Origin: Lacihabitans sp. CS3-21
Lineage (GTDB): Bacteria > Bacteroidota > Bacteroidia > Cytophagales > Spirosomataceae
DNA: 49,923 nucleotides
Direction: 5' to 3'
Assembly: GCF_024343675.1 (NCBI RefSeq)
Contig: NZ_RJUD01000099.1
Coordinates: forward strand, 1 to 49,923
The notes under the pieces are model-generated. The model searched no databases and had not been told where the DNA came from. It worked only from the letters and a program-made list of their open reading frames with translations. Position numbers and translations under genes: made by a program. Below are positions 8,550-18,855 of the stretch, one piece after another. Each line of letters opens with the position of its first letter. Position 1 is the stretch's first letter.

Positions 8550-10412
8550 TCATTTTTTCTCAAAAGTAATCACATCTCCATTTTCAGTTTTGGCCGTGTA
8601 GGTTATGCTTATGCCCTGATAAGTTATGGTTTGAGCAATGCTCATGGTTGCTTGGTATTTTGTTTGATCTGCTTCATTGAGGGGCAGTACTTTTAAAGGC
8701 CCGTTACCTGTCCGAATACTGGCATCTACTAAATACACCAAAGGACCTTCTTTGATCAAATTCTTGTCAAAGCCGATCCCCCTTCTGCTTTCAACCACAA
8801 TGGTGGCCTTATTGTCAATCGGTATGGTTAGTATTTTAACCCCACCCACACTTTCGATAGGCGTCAACGTAACAGCTCCATTTCCTACATTACCTTGGCA
8901 AACCACTTGATTATCATTTATCCAGCCTAATATCCAGCGTTCCCATCCAAAAGGTTCAGGAGATTTACCACCTTGGGTTCCCATCAACCCAAACTCACCA
9001 ACATATTTATGATAGGGTGTTGTGAAAGCGTAGAGGTCAGGCAGTCCTAAATTATGCCCAAATTCATGACAAAACCAAAGCCCTTTTGGCCAAAACGCCA
9101 TGTCTCTTCCAGAAGTAACGCCATTATGGATACTGGCACCATCAACAGGTATGCTGTTGCCTGGGTGATTCGACTGAAACGCTGGTCCAATATCAGAAGG
9201 GCTATTCTTTGGGTCGTTTACCACGAGCACAGAACTATATTTTGAAAAATCTACATTAGCATTTGCTAAACTTATCGCTTCTTGAATATAAGTCTTATGT
9301 GCTGCGAAAGTATTAAAAGGTACATAAGAAGCTGCAGCTTTGCTCATTCTATACCATTGAAAAGCTGGCTCAAATTCTATTTTTAGTTTACCGTAAGAAA
9401 CGCTTTGATAAAAATCTTCTGCAACGGGAGAAATATGAGCGTCAAATATTTCTTTTGGTGTTTTGGTAGCAACAGCGTCATTAAAATCAACAAAAATTAC
9501 GCCTATTTTTACAATACCCGAAGTAGCTGGTCGAAGGGCCCTGTTTGAGAATCCAATGACGACGTTGTCATTAACCGTATTTTGTAACTTACAAGTTGTA
9601 ACTACCGGATTGAAATAGACAAAACCTGGATAGGTGGCCAAGCCAGCAGGTGTAGTAACCGTTATGTCACCGCTTTTACCAGTGCCTATTTCGGCATAGA
9701 TAGTGGTCGCATTGGCCACTGTAAAAGAAGCTGCTGGCTGCCCTCCAAATGAAACCGCAGTAGCCCCAGTGAAATTTGTTCCCGTAAGGATCACTGTCAA
9801 ATTAGCCGTTCCGTTTTTTTGATTTACCGATGTTATTGTAGCTACAGGTAATTGATAGGTAAAGCCAGCTATTTTGGCACTTCCACTTGCCGTAGTGACC
9901 ACTATATCGCCACTTGCACCATTTCCCACTACTGCAGTTATGGTAGTCTCATTGATAACCGTAAATGATGTGGCTTGAACGCCACCAAACGTAACAGCCG
10001 TAGCCCCCGTGAAATTTGTTCCAGTAATGCTTATCGTTGAGTTGGTGGTGCCGTTTTGGGGGCTAACTGATGCAATAGTGGGCGGTGGCAGTAAATATTT
10101 AAAGCCAGCTATACTCGCTGTCCCTGTAGGTGTGGTTACTTTGACATCGCCACTTGCCCCGGTTCCTACTTTGGCGGTGATGGTAGTGGCACTAAGCACC
10201 GTAAACGATGCGGCGGGAGATCCGCCAAAGGATACGGCAGTTGCCCCAGTAAGGTTTTTTCCAGTAATGGTGATTTCAGCATTTGTAGCTCCCGAAGTTG
10301 GAGAAATTGAAATCTGAGAGGGCGGGGGTATTGGGGCTGAGACTTCGACAGTTTTTTTACAGCCTGCGTATAGCAAACTGATAACCAATAAGTAAAAGAA
10401 AATTTTCTTCAT
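8550..10412 (-). CDS. IPT/TIG-repeat M6-like metallopeptidase lipoprotein
   Basis: A 620-residue lipoprotein: signal helix 4-15, lipobox LYAGC with the lipidated Cys at 18. Three IPT/TIG immunoglobulin-like domains of about 80 residues follow (about 31-107, 110-188, 189-267), each with the pattern ISxTSGTTNxxIxITGxNFTGATAVxFGG, nearly identical to one another. The C-terminal half (about 300-620) is a metallopeptidase: H449-E450-x-x-H453 then D459 in CHEFGHNLGLPD, the HExxHxxGxxD zinc motif of the M6 (immune inhibitor A) group. It probably sits on the outer membrane or cell surface and cuts proteins outside the cell. The close identity of the three repeats suggests recent duplication. Transcribed from leader copy 3. 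Confidence 0.9.
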   Translation of the reverse strand: MKKIFFYLLVISLLYAGCKKTVEVSAPIPPPSQISISPTSGATNAEITITGKNLTGATAVSFGGSPAASFTVLSATTITAKVGTGASGDVKVTTPTGTASIAGFKYLLPPPTIASVSPQNGTTNSTISITGTNFTGATAVTFGGVQATSFTVINETTITAVVGNGASGDIVVTTASGSAKIAGFTYQLPVATITSVNQKNGTANLTVILTGTNFTGATAVSFGGQPAASFTVANATTIYAEIGTGKSGDITVTTPAGLATYPGFVYFNPVVTTCKLQNTVNDNVVIGFSNRALRPATSGIVKIGVIFVDFNDAVATKTPKEIFDAHISPVAEDFYQSVSYGKLKIEFEPAFQWYRMSKAAASYVPFNTFAAHKTYIQEAISLANANVDFSKYSSVLVVNDPKNSPSDIGPAFQSNHPGNSIPVDGASIHNGVTSGRDMAFWPKGLWFCHEFGHNLGLPDLYAFTTPYHKYVGEFGLMGTQGGKSPEPFGWERWILGWINDNQVVCQGNVGNGAVTLTPIESVGGVKILTIPIDNKATIVVESRRGIGFDKNLIKEGPLVYLVDASIRTGNGPLKVLPLNEADQTKYQATMSIAQTITYQGISITYTAKTENGDVITFEKK

Positions 10413-10444
10413 ATTTAGTAAGTCTATAAAATTAATTTATGGTG

Positions 10445-10733
10445 GCCACCAATTCTTAAATACCCACAAAAATTGCATTAGTTATTGCATTGTTTGGTGT
10501 GATATATTGAAACTGTTGCATTTTGGCATGGGTGCTTATTTTTCAAAAATAGCAAAAAAAAACTTTTGAAGTTTAATACATTCTAATTTTTGAAAGCGGA
10601 TTAACTTTGGATTGCTTGAAACCAAAAATCAACCAAAATACCTAAAAAGGTCAGGTCTTAATCTTAAATATAGCATTTATGATTTTTTGCATAGGATGTT
10701 TAATGTTTTTAATATTCTCGGGAATAGTTTTCA
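10445..10733 (-). repeat. Dispersed leader element, copy 3, with micro-ORF
   Basis: Matches copies 1 and 2. The TATTTTTG box is at 10544-10551, 132 nt before the start codon at 10412. A 21-codon micro-ORF starts at the ATG at 10521 (MQQFQYITPNNAITNAIF...) and stops at 10456, 43 bases before the peptidase start. The outer end passes without a break into the G-rich tandem array. Confidence 0.68.
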
Positions 10734-11003
10734 GGGGGTCGGGAAACGTTGTCGGGGGGTGGAAAAACTTTGTCAGGGGGTCGGGAAAGTTTGTCGTGGG
10801 GTCGGAAAACTTTGTTAGGGGGTCTGGAAACGTTGTAGGGGGGGCGGAAAACTTTGTCAGGGGGTCGGTAAAGTTTGTCGGGGGGGCAGAAAACTTTGTT
10901 AGGGGGTCGGGAAAGTTTGTCGGGGGGTCGGAAAACTTTGTCGGGGGGGCGGAAAATTTTGTCGGGGTGTCGGAAAAAGTTTTTAGAGGGGGGAGGAAAT
11001 TTT
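10734..11003 (+). repeat. G-rich 21-bp tandem array
   Basis: About 13 imperfect copies of a 21-base unit, GGGGGTCGGGAAAGTTTGTC plus one base, with frequent runs of five to seven G on the plus strand. Units differ mainly at GGGAAAG versus GGAAAAC. The plus strand stays open because the unit is a multiple of three (heptapeptide NFVRGSG/KFVGGSE), but there is no reason to think it is a gene. The G-runs could form quadruplexes on the plus strand. The gap from 11004 to 11255 shows nothing else. Confidence 0.85.
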
Positions 11004-11255
11004 AATGGGAGGAGATGGATTAGACTGGGGTGGCTGGCTTTCTTGGGTTGAGCTACCTGTTTAGTGTTTTGAGGTTTTAATGTGTATTTTTTAACGTAGT
11101 TGCTTTTGTAAGGATCTATTTTTTGTCCTTAGGCTTAAATACTGTTCGTCAACAGAGCTATTTTTTTCTGGCTTGGAGGTTCTTTTTGAGATGAAATAGG
11201 TAAAAACCAAGACGCTAAGGGAGGAATGAAATTTGTAAAAAATATTTCCTGAAAT

Positions 11256-11291
11256 TTTCTCTACTACACCTAAGTGGATGTAGTAGAGAAA
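11256..11291 (-). terminator. Strong hairpin downstream of the sensor kinase
   Basis: TTTCTCTACTACA (11256-11268) pairs perfectly with TGTAGTAGAGAAA (11279-11291) around a 10-base loop, 54 bases past the kinase stop. On the minus strand the stem is followed by ATTTC, so the T-tract is weak. It may act as a terminator or as an mRNA 3' end. Confidence 0.55.
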
Positions 11292-11345
11292 TGGCCTGCC
11301 GCAAATAGGATTTATTTCAATGACATAGGACTTTTAATCAGTCCT

Positions 11346-14300
11346 TTATACTTCTGGGAATCTTATTTCAATCACCGTGCCTATATCATCGCTTGGGCTG
11401 TTGGGGTCTTCAATTCTGTCTCTGATAGAAAATACGATGTTGGCATCATTGATTTTGTTATAGGTAATCAAGCGTTCCGCCGTAATTTTCAAACCTTGGG
11501 ATTTATAGCCCTCAATGGGCTTATCCTTTATGATTTCAGAATTTTTCCTTCCCACACCGTCGTCTTCTATCGTACAAATCAAATAATTGGGTTCTTTTTG
11601 GAATCTGATGCTCAATAGTCCTTTTTGCTGTTTGTATCTCAAGCCATGGTTGATGGCGTTTTCAATAAAGGGTTGCAAAATCATGGTCGGGATTTCAATG
11701 TTTTTGTTTACATGCCCTTCAAACAGTATTTCGAATTCAAACTTATTGTCGAACCTGATTCTCTCTAACTCTATATAAAGCGTGAGCAGATTTACCTCTT
11801 CAGAAAGAGGGATGAACTTACTTCTGGAAGAGTCTAAAAACAAACGAATCAACCTTGAAAACTTGGTCAGGTAAAGGTTAGCGGTGAGTGTATCCTGGTT
11901 AAGAATATAACTCTGAATAGAATTTAAGGCATTGAAGATAAAATGCGGATTCATCTGCATTTGCAATGCTCTGAGTTCTAGTTCAGCTTTTGATCGGTTG
12001 GCTTCTTCTGCCAATTCTTGGGCAGAGGTGAGGGCATCTTCTGCATTTTTTTTCTCGGTAATGTCTATGGAGGTTCCGATGATCATCACCGATTCATTTT
12101 GCTCATTCCGAATCACTTTTACAGTATTTTCTAGCCACTTGATTTCACCATGGGCATCTTTTATGCGGAATATGCCATAGGATTGACCTTGCGTTTTTAT
12201 TTCTTTTTCAATGCGTTCGCCTATCCATTTGTCTTCGGGTAAGATTACCTCTTTCCAAAGCAATAATTTACGCTTCCAGATTTTCGAAGATTTCCCAAAC
12301 ACTTTTTCGAATGAATTGCTTATCAGAACGAGTTTGGAATCTGGTAGGCTGATGGCCCAAACCACCTCATCCAATGAATTCAATATACTGCTGAGGGTAC
12401 GTTCGCTCTCCAACAACAACTGTTGAGATTTTCGGCGTTCGGTAATGTCCACACTTACGCCAAGCAAACCGGTTACTTCTTCTTTTTCGTTGAGCAGCGG
12501 AATTTTAGAGACCAATAACCAGGATTCTATACCGTTATTTTTTACCAATGGAGCTTCTAAACCAATGATGGATTCTTTGGATTGAATAACTTGAAAATCC
12601 TGTTCATAGGAATTTTGGGCTGTATCCATATCGTACAACTCAAAATCTGTTTTTCCGAGAACACTTTTTTCGTCTTGAAATCCTGCAAACTGCACATCGG
12701 TTTTGTTAGATAATACCTTTTTAAATGCATTGTCTTTCACATAAACATTCACCGGTATATTATCAATTATGGCACGCAATAAGCGTCTTTCTTCAACCAA
12801 TTCTTTTTCTACTTTTACGCGTTCGGTGATATTTCTTACTACCGTTATAAATCTAAAAACGCGATCTCCCTCATATATAGCGGTTATGGTATCTTCACGC
12901 CATATATAGCTGCCATTTTTGTGTAGCGATCTATATTTTAATATAAAGTTATCATTTTTAAGCCCCGTGTGGTAAATGATACTATTTCTAAAATAGTCGG
13001 CATCCTCAGGGTGAATATAATCGATGAGATTACCTTTGCTTTGCTGGTAACTTTCCTCAAATGTATAGCCGAATATTTTTTGAAAGGAAGGGGAGGTATA
13101 TATTATTCGGGTATTTTCAATTACAAAAATGCCATCTGAAGTGCTTTCTGCAATAAAACGATAACGTTCTTCACTTTCAATTAGCAAACTTTCTACTTTC
13201 TTTCTTTCGGTGATATCAATGATTACTTCAATTTGTTGAACCAAATTGCCTTGGTCATCTTTGATGGCGGTATTAACTATTTCTATCCATTTTTTTGTTT
13301 TTTTGAAAGTTTCAATCTCAATTTCGATATTAAAATTATTGCCATTAAGTATTTCAGATTTGGTATTGGAGTCTCTAAATTTAGGATTAAATAAATCGGC
13401 TGGCCGATTCCCCAGTAGATTGGGCAAATCTATTTCCATCATATCCAATAAACTTTGATTGGCCCACAAAACCCTACCCTTAATATCAGCTATTAAAACC
13501 CCATTGGTGATTTTTTCGGCTACAAGAGAGAGTTGTTTGATTTCATTTTGGATCTTCTTTCTTTCCGTAATGTCGGTACAGATGGCAGAAATTCTGACCA
13601 TTTCATTTTGTTCGTTTCTAATACCAAAGGATTTCATTAAAATCCATTTTAGGCCGCCATCAGGGGTTTTTATGCTATATTCTAGCTCGTAGGAGTTGTT
13701 TTTATATATGTCTTCTAATAACTGTTCTTTGCTAGGTTGATTGTCTTCAATAAATAAATCATTTATAAATGCGTTTGGACGATAGAAATAGGATTGGTCT
13801 GTGCCGAGTACTCTTTTACAAGAGGGGCTTACATAGATATAACTGTTTTGAGCAATATCAAAAAGTAAAAATACGTCTTCGAGGGTTTCATTGAGTTGCC
13901 TAAAATTGGCTTCACTTTCTCTGATTATGCGTTCATTGTTGATGCGTTCTATTGCATTAGCCACATTGGTCGATAAAGAAAATAGGATATTTATTTTATC
14001 GTCAGACCATATTTGCTCAGTGCTACAATCATCAAAACCAATAAAACCAAAAAATTTATCTTTGATGGTGATGGGGAATAAAATGATAGAAAGAATGCCT
14101 TGGCTACTCAATAGCTCATAGGCTTCTGGATCTTCTATTTCTGAAATGATTTTTTTGAATACTTTATTTTGGAGAAGTACCTCAGTGAAAAATGCAAAAT
14201 GCTCTAGCGGTAAACTTTGTAATTCAAGATTGTCTATTTGGGGAATAATGCCTTCTCGAACCCATTCGGTTTTTTGGCTGGTGAGGTTTTTTGCAATATC

Positions 14301-17300
14301 ATTTTCAAAATAGTATATTCTATCTGCACCAATGGTATCTCCAATGAGGTTGAATATATCAGAGAGGGTGTCTTCAATATTCGTACTGATTAAAAGCCTT
14401 TCGGTAGACCTGGCCACCACAGCCAGTAATTCACTTTTGTAAAGTAGTTCTTTCTGATTTTCAATTAATTTGGCCTCTGCTTTTTTTCTTTCAGTAATAT
14501 CAATTTGAATGGTAGCAATAGCGATAGGCTTTTTATTTTGCGGGTCCCGAATGATAAATATAGTTGAATCGGTAATGATTATTTCATTGGTGTTGAGGTT
14601 CATAAGCTCTTGTTCCCCTTGCCAAATACCTTTTTCAAATACGGTGGGTATAATCGAATTGTCTAGTGAAAATTTGCCTTTATCCGTAAAAAAATCTCTG
14701 GTTATCAAATTTCCATCGGGATCGTTATAACCCAAGGTACGTTTGGCTTTCTCATTTAGGAAAATAACCTTGCCACTAAAATCTGCCATGCCAATCATGG
14801 CACCCGAATATTTAACTAAACTTACAAATTTTTCCTGTTCTAATTGGGTAGAAATTAATTGCGTCTGGGTGTTTTTAAGTTCCTCATAACTCTTTATAAG
14901 TGCAATTTCAGCTTGTTTACGTTCGGTAATATTTGAAATGATTCCATCGAGCATCACTTTTTTTTCTATTTCGTCATAATACCTTCTTCCTTTTTCAATA
15001 ATCCATACGATTTCATTGGATTTATTCACAATACGATATTCGATATCGTATTCTTCTGCATTATCATTGGAATTGGCGTCCACCAAATTTCTATCCTCTG
15101 CGTAAACCAGGTCTAAATAGCTTCGTTTTTTGTTAAAAATAAAATCTTCTGCAGGAAAACCCGATAATTGCTCGATGGCGTCACTGATATAAATCATCGT
15201 CCATCTATCTTCATGGGTACACCTAAAGGTTACACTAGAAATATTGGAAAGTAGCGAACGATATTGCTGTTCTTTATCTTTTATGATCTGAACAAGGTGG
15301 ACTTGCTCATTGATGTCTTGAAAAGTTCCATAAAGTCTTTTACACCGCCCATTTTCATATTCTGCTTGGCCCAAAGCCCTTACCCAACGTTCATTGTTTT
15401 TGAAAGTGATGATTCTTACCTCGATGTCAAAGGATATGCCTTTCTTAAAACATTGCGTAAATGCATCAAAAACCAAATCCCTGTCATGGCCTTCTTTAAA
15501 AAATGCCAAAGCAGTATCCAAATTCAAATCAAAATCTAATGGGGCCTCCAGAGTGGCTTTATTTATATCAGAGAAAAATATTTTTTGGTTCAGTACATCT
15601 ATTTCCCAAGCACCCACTTTGGCCACTTGGCTGGTTTGTTCTAAAACCTCTTTGGTTCTTTTTAATTCGTTTTCTGTCTTGTACCTTTTGTCGGATTCAA
15701 TTTCCAAAGAAATAAAATCGGCGATAGATTTTGCAAATGCAATGTCCTCATCTGTCCAATATTTGTTTTCATGCTGATGTTCCCAACAAATCACGCCTAC
15801 CAATTGCCCTCCGATATTGATCGGCAAATCGAGCATAGACTTAATATGGGTATTTTTCAAGTAATCCTTAGAGAATTCTTTGGTGTAAATATGCGTATGG
15901 GCATCATGGGCTATAATGGCCAATTCTCCCCTTAGCCCTTCGAAATATTTAGGAAAGTCCTTTTCGAAAATGCTTTCTGCAACGGAATGCGTATTGTTTT
16001 CTTTTACAAATAGATCTATGCAATCAATTTTATCTTCTTTGTATAGCCAAAAGCTTACCCGTCCTGCCTGAATCCCTTCAGCTGCTGCTTCTGTGATTTT
16101 AAATAGACCATCATTCCAAAAATCACCTTCATTTAATCTGAATTTAGATAGCTTTATTAATATGTTATTTTGATTAAATATGGCCTCCTGGCGAAGGGAG
16201 TCTGCCAATTCCTGATTCTTTCTTTCGCTCACATCTCGGGCGGTAATCAGTCTGATGGTGTTGTAGCCTTGTTCGTCGTAAATAAGGCTTACGGAGTCTT
16301 CTCGCCAAATGTAAGAGCCATTCTTGTGTAAAAAACGTGAAACATAGGTTATTTTCGGCGTCTTATTTTTAATAGCTTCGATATAGATTTTATCGAGATA
16401 TTCATGATCATCTGGATGAAAGAAATCGTAAATATTGTTATCAGCAATGGCTATCGCTTCTTCGGCGGAATACCCAAATTGTTGTCGATGGGTAGGAGAT
16501 ACATAGGATACTTTTTTTCCTTCAAAGACAATTAAAACATCAGAAATATTCTCACTTATATATCTAAACTTTTCTTCACTTTGCTTCAGAGCTATTTTTG
16601 CTTTGACCTGTATATCTATATCTTGAACAAAACCAAAAATACGTGTGCACACACCATTACTAAATTCGGATGCACCCTTTGCCCTTACCCAAAGCTTATT
16701 GCCTTTTGCCGTGATAATGGGTAATTCTAAATCGTATGCAATTCCTTCGTTCATGCAAAAGCCCAAAGACTTTAAAAGTATATTTCGTGGCTCACCTTCT
16801 ACAAAATAATTAACTACTTGCTCAAAATTTGATTCATGATCGGGAGCAACTTCAAAAATTTCTTTGGTGATTTTGGATGAAAATATTCTTTGATTAACCA
16901 AGTCATACTCCCATCCACCCATCCGAGCCTCTTTGCTGGTTTGTTCAAGAACTTCCTTTGTCTTTTTGAGTTCTAGTTCATCATTTTTGTTGGTGGTTAT
17001 ATTTCGGGCAATACAAATCACTTCTTTTATTTGGCCAGCATCATCGCATAATGGTGATACAACTACGCCAAACCATAATACACCAAAGTCAGCAGGTAAA
17101 TGATATTCTACATAGGTCTTTTTATTTTTCTTAATAGTTACTTCAATGGCATTGGTAATAATATCAAGGGCTTCATCAGGGAAACCAATTTCATTGATTT
17201 TTTTCCCGAGGAAAAACGACGGTGGAACGATCAAATCCTCTTCATTTTCACTTTGATAATATTCAGTGAAAACCCGGTCTAGATTCAACACAAATACCAT

Positions 17301-18293
17301 GTCTCCGATGTTAGAAATCAGACTTTTAAGCCTATTATTGGAAATACTAATTTGCGTTTCGGAGCTTTTAATCGCTGTAATGTCTCGACCAATTTTTATT
17401 TTTAAGTCATTATTTAAAGTATCTTCTTGCCACGCTATTATTTTTATTGAACCATCTGGCGATACTAAACTTATGGTTGAATTATCACCATTATTTTTAA
17501 ACCCTAATTGGTCTTTAACTTCCGATGCCCATTTTTTACCAATAAAGTCATTAGCGTTTAGACCCAACAAAGCATCCAGATTTTTACTGGCAAAGGTTAC
17601 GAATCCATCTTGATTAACGCCTATGATGAATTGATTACCCTTATTAAAATAATTATAGGCAAAGAATAAATTTTCTTTGATATTTAAATCGATGTGATGG
17701 ATTACAAAATTGATGATAAAAGCGATGAACGAACTATTAAAATAAAGGATAAATTCTTTTGAAGAAATTGTGTTAGAAAATAAATAGGATAATAGAATAC
17801 CCAAACAAGCACTAAAGTAAAAATAAAAATATTTGAGTTTGTAAAAAACATAATAGGAGATCATGTTCAATATGGTAAACTCTGTCAGGGTAAGATAATC
17901 AATCCCTTTATTTGTGGCAATTTTATAAAGAATTATTAAATTGTAAATGGAAAAAAATATTAAAAAGAGCCTATACAAATTTCTTTTTATAATGGTATAA
18001 TAATCACTCAGATATGCTATGGATAGGCAAATCACTCCAACCAAAAGGCTAAAGATTAATTCGCTTTTAGCCCTAACTGAAAATAAATCAACATAAAGTT
18101 CGCTGAAAGGAATAAATATGCCAACACCCCAAAAGTATAATAGGTACCGATAATAGTGTGTCGATAAATCTGCCAGGTTATTGAGGTAAATCGTACGATT
18201 TTTAGCAAATGATTTTTTTAAAATGATGTAAACAAGAACAATCGCTATCGAAACTAGGATAAAAAAAATAAGATATTGCAAAACTTCACCCAT
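11346..18293 (-). CDS. Giant multi-PAS/GAF sensor histidine kinase (LytS-type)
   Basis: From the ATG at 18293 the protein has 2315 residues. The frame extends to a TTG at 18344, but the ATG directly precedes the first membrane helix and is preferred. About seven membrane helices occupy the first 215 residues. Then follow about twelve PAS domains, many ending in DITERK-type linkers, and two GAF domains (one starting EGDFWNDGLFKITEAA, one starting ISTNIEDTLSDIFNLIG). Paired segments LKKTKEVLEQTSKEA and LKRTKEVLEQTSQVA point to internal duplication. The kinase core is of the His_kinase/LytS type (PF06580): QMQMNPHFIFNALNSIQ with phospho-acceptor His2117, N-box QPFIENAINHG and G-box EDDGVGRKN. 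Such kinases usually pair with a LytTR regulator; none is seen in the window. CAAAAATA at 18387-18394 gives a possible minus-strand -7 box. Confidence 0.93.
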   Translation of the reverse strand: MGEVLQYLIFFILVSIAIVLVYIILKKSFAKNRTIYLNNLADLSTHYYRYLLYFWGVGIFIPFSELYVDLFSVRAKSELIFSLLVGVICLSIAYLSDYYTIIKRNLYRLFLIFFSIYNLIILYKIATNKGIDYLTLTEFTILNMISYYVFYKLKYFYFYFSACLGILLSYLFSNTISSKEFILYFNSSFIAFIINFVIHHIDLNIKENLFFAYNYFNKGNQFIIGVNQDGFVTFASKNLDALLGLNANDFIGKKWASEVKDQLGFKNNGDNSTISLVSPDGSIKIIAWQEDTLNNDLKIKIGRDITAIKSSETQISISNNRLKSLISNIGDMVFVLNLDRVFTEYYQSENEEDLIVPPSFFLGKKINEIGFPDEALDIITNAIEVTIKKNKKTYVEYHLPADFGVLWFGVVVSPLCDDAGQIKEVICIARNITTNKNDELELKKTKEVLEQTSKEARMGGWEYDLVNQRIFSSKITKEIFEVAPDHESNFEQVVNYFVEGEPRNILLKSLGFCMNEGIAYDLELPIITAKGNKLWVRAKGASEFSNGVCTRIFGFVQDIDIQVKAKIALKQSEEKFRYISENISDVLIVFEGKKVSYVSPTHRQQFGYSAEEAIAIADNNIYDFFHPDDHEYLDKIYIEAIKNKTPKITYVSRFLHKNGSYIWREDSVSLIYDEQGYNTIRLITARDVSERKNQELADSLRQEAIFNQNNILIKLSKFRLNEGDFWNDGLFKITEAAAEGIQAGRVSFWLYKEDKIDCIDLFVKENNTHSVAESIFEKDFPKYFEGLRGELAIIAHDAHTHIYTKEFSKDYLKNTHIKSMLDLPINIGGQLVGVICWEHQHENKYWTDEDIAFAKSIADFISLEIESDKRYKTENELKRTKEVLEQTSQVAKVGAWEIDVLNQKIFFSDINKATLEAPLDFDLNLDTALAFFKEGHDRDLVFDAFTQCFKKGISFDIEVRIITFKNNERWVRALGQAEYENGRCKRLYGTFQDINEQVHLVQIIKDKEQQYRSLLSNISSVTFRCTHEDRWTMIYISDAIEQLSGFPAEDFIFNKKRSYLDLVYAEDRNLVDANSNDNAEEYDIEYRIVNKSNEIVWIIEKGRRYYDEIEKKVMLDGIISNITERKQAEIALIKSYEELKNTQTQLISTQLEQEKFVSLVKYSGAMIGMADFSGKVIFLNEKAKRTLGYNDPDGNLITRDFFTDKGKFSLDNSIIPTVFEKGIWQGEQELMNLNTNEIIITDSTIFIIRDPQNKKPIAIATIQIDITERKKAEAKLIENQKELLYKSELLAVVARSTERLLISTNIEDTLSDIFNLIGDTIGADRIYYFENDIAKNLTSQKTEWVREGIIPQIDNLELQSLPLEHFAFFTEVLLQNKVFKKIISEIEDPEAYELLSSQGILSIILFPITIKDKFFGFIGFDDCSTEQIWSDDKINILFSLSTNVANAIERINNERIIRESEANFRQLNETLEDVFLLFDIAQNSYIYVSPSCKRVLGTDQSYFYRPNAFINDLFIEDNQPSKEQLLEDIYKNNSYELEYSIKTPDGGLKWILMKSFGIRNEQNEMVRISAICTDITERKKIQNEIKQLSLVAEKITNGVLIADIKGRVLWANQSLLDMMEIDLPNLLGNRPADLFNPKFRDSNTKSEILNGNNFNIEIEIETFKKTKKWIEIVNTAIKDDQGNLVQQIEVIIDITERKKVESLLIESEERYRFIAESTSDGIFVIENTRIIYTSPSFQKIFGYTFEESYQQSKGNLIDYIHPEDADYFRNSIIYHTGLKNDNFILKYRSLHKNGSYIWREDTITAIYEGDRVFRFITVVRNITERVKVEKELVEERRLLRAIIDNIPVNVYVKDNAFKKVLSNKTDVQFAGFQDEKSVLGKTDFELYDMDTAQNSYEQDFQVIQSKESIIGLEAPLVKNNGIESWLLVSKIPLLNEKEEVTGLLGVSVDITERRKSQQLLLESERTLSSILNSLDEVVWAISLPDSKLVLISNSFEKVFGKSSKIWKRKLLLWKEVILPEDKWIGERIEKEIKTQGQSYGIFRIKDAHGEIKWLENTVKVIRNEQNESVMIIGTSIDITEKKNAEDALTSAQELAEEANRSKAELELRALQMQMNPHFIFNALNSIQSYILNQDTLTANLYLTKFSRLIRLFLDSSRSKFIPLSEEVNLLTLYIELERIRFDNKFEFEILFEGHVNKNIEIPTMILQPFIENAINHGLRYKQQKGLLSIRFQKEPNYLICTIEDDGVGRKNSEIIKDKPIEGYKSQGLKITAERLITYNKINDANIVFSIRDRIEDPNSPSDDIGTVIEIRFPEV

Positions 18294-18855
18294 GAATTTT
18301 GTACTGGAAATATTGTAATAGTTATATGTTTTACAAGAAAACAAATAGAATATTTAACTAAGATACCAATTTTATACGCATTAAAACAAAAATAAATCAG
18401 ACTTTTATTTTAAAGCCACCTCACTTCGGTAGGTTTTATAAAAGGTTGATTTATTTTGTATAAGTAAGTTAAGTGTTTGATAATAAATCTCATAACTAGT
18501 TATTGGTTTAATGACCCCTCTTAATAAGTTTAATACACTTTGAGCTAGATAACCCAATCGGATGTAGGGCTATTTAATATTTGTGTATATCGAAGATTTA
18601 AAATTAGAAAAATCGCTGGATGGGTCACATGCTTTAGAAAAATCATAAGTTTCAAGGAGCTTAGGTATAGTGCTTTAGTGATGGATAAATCGTGAAACCA
18701 GTGCATGGTGGCGTTTATCCATATGGTCATGTATTCCGAATTTGGGAAATAATCCTATCACTTGTTGCCCTTTACAATTTTTTAAGTGCAGCTCTCTGAT
18801 TGCGAAATCCGCCTTTTACTCATCTCAAGAAAATATTCTTTGGATAAGGATGTGC
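18294..18855. other. Gene-poor gap between kinase and DHFR-like gene
   Basis: No convincing gene. A 61-codon minus-strand frame at 18545-18730 has no recognisable feature. The part near 18387-18394 holds a possible -7 box (TATTTTTG on the minus strand) for the kinase. Confidence 0.5.

Noticed and set aside
10679-11005. 108-codon plus-strand frame with a glycine-rich heptapeptide repeat
   Set aside because: It exists only because the 21-base unit is a multiple of three and lacks stops; no start signal or family supports it.
18545-18730. 61-codon minus-strand frame
   Set aside because: No recognisable feature, no start signal, composition like its non-coding surroundings.
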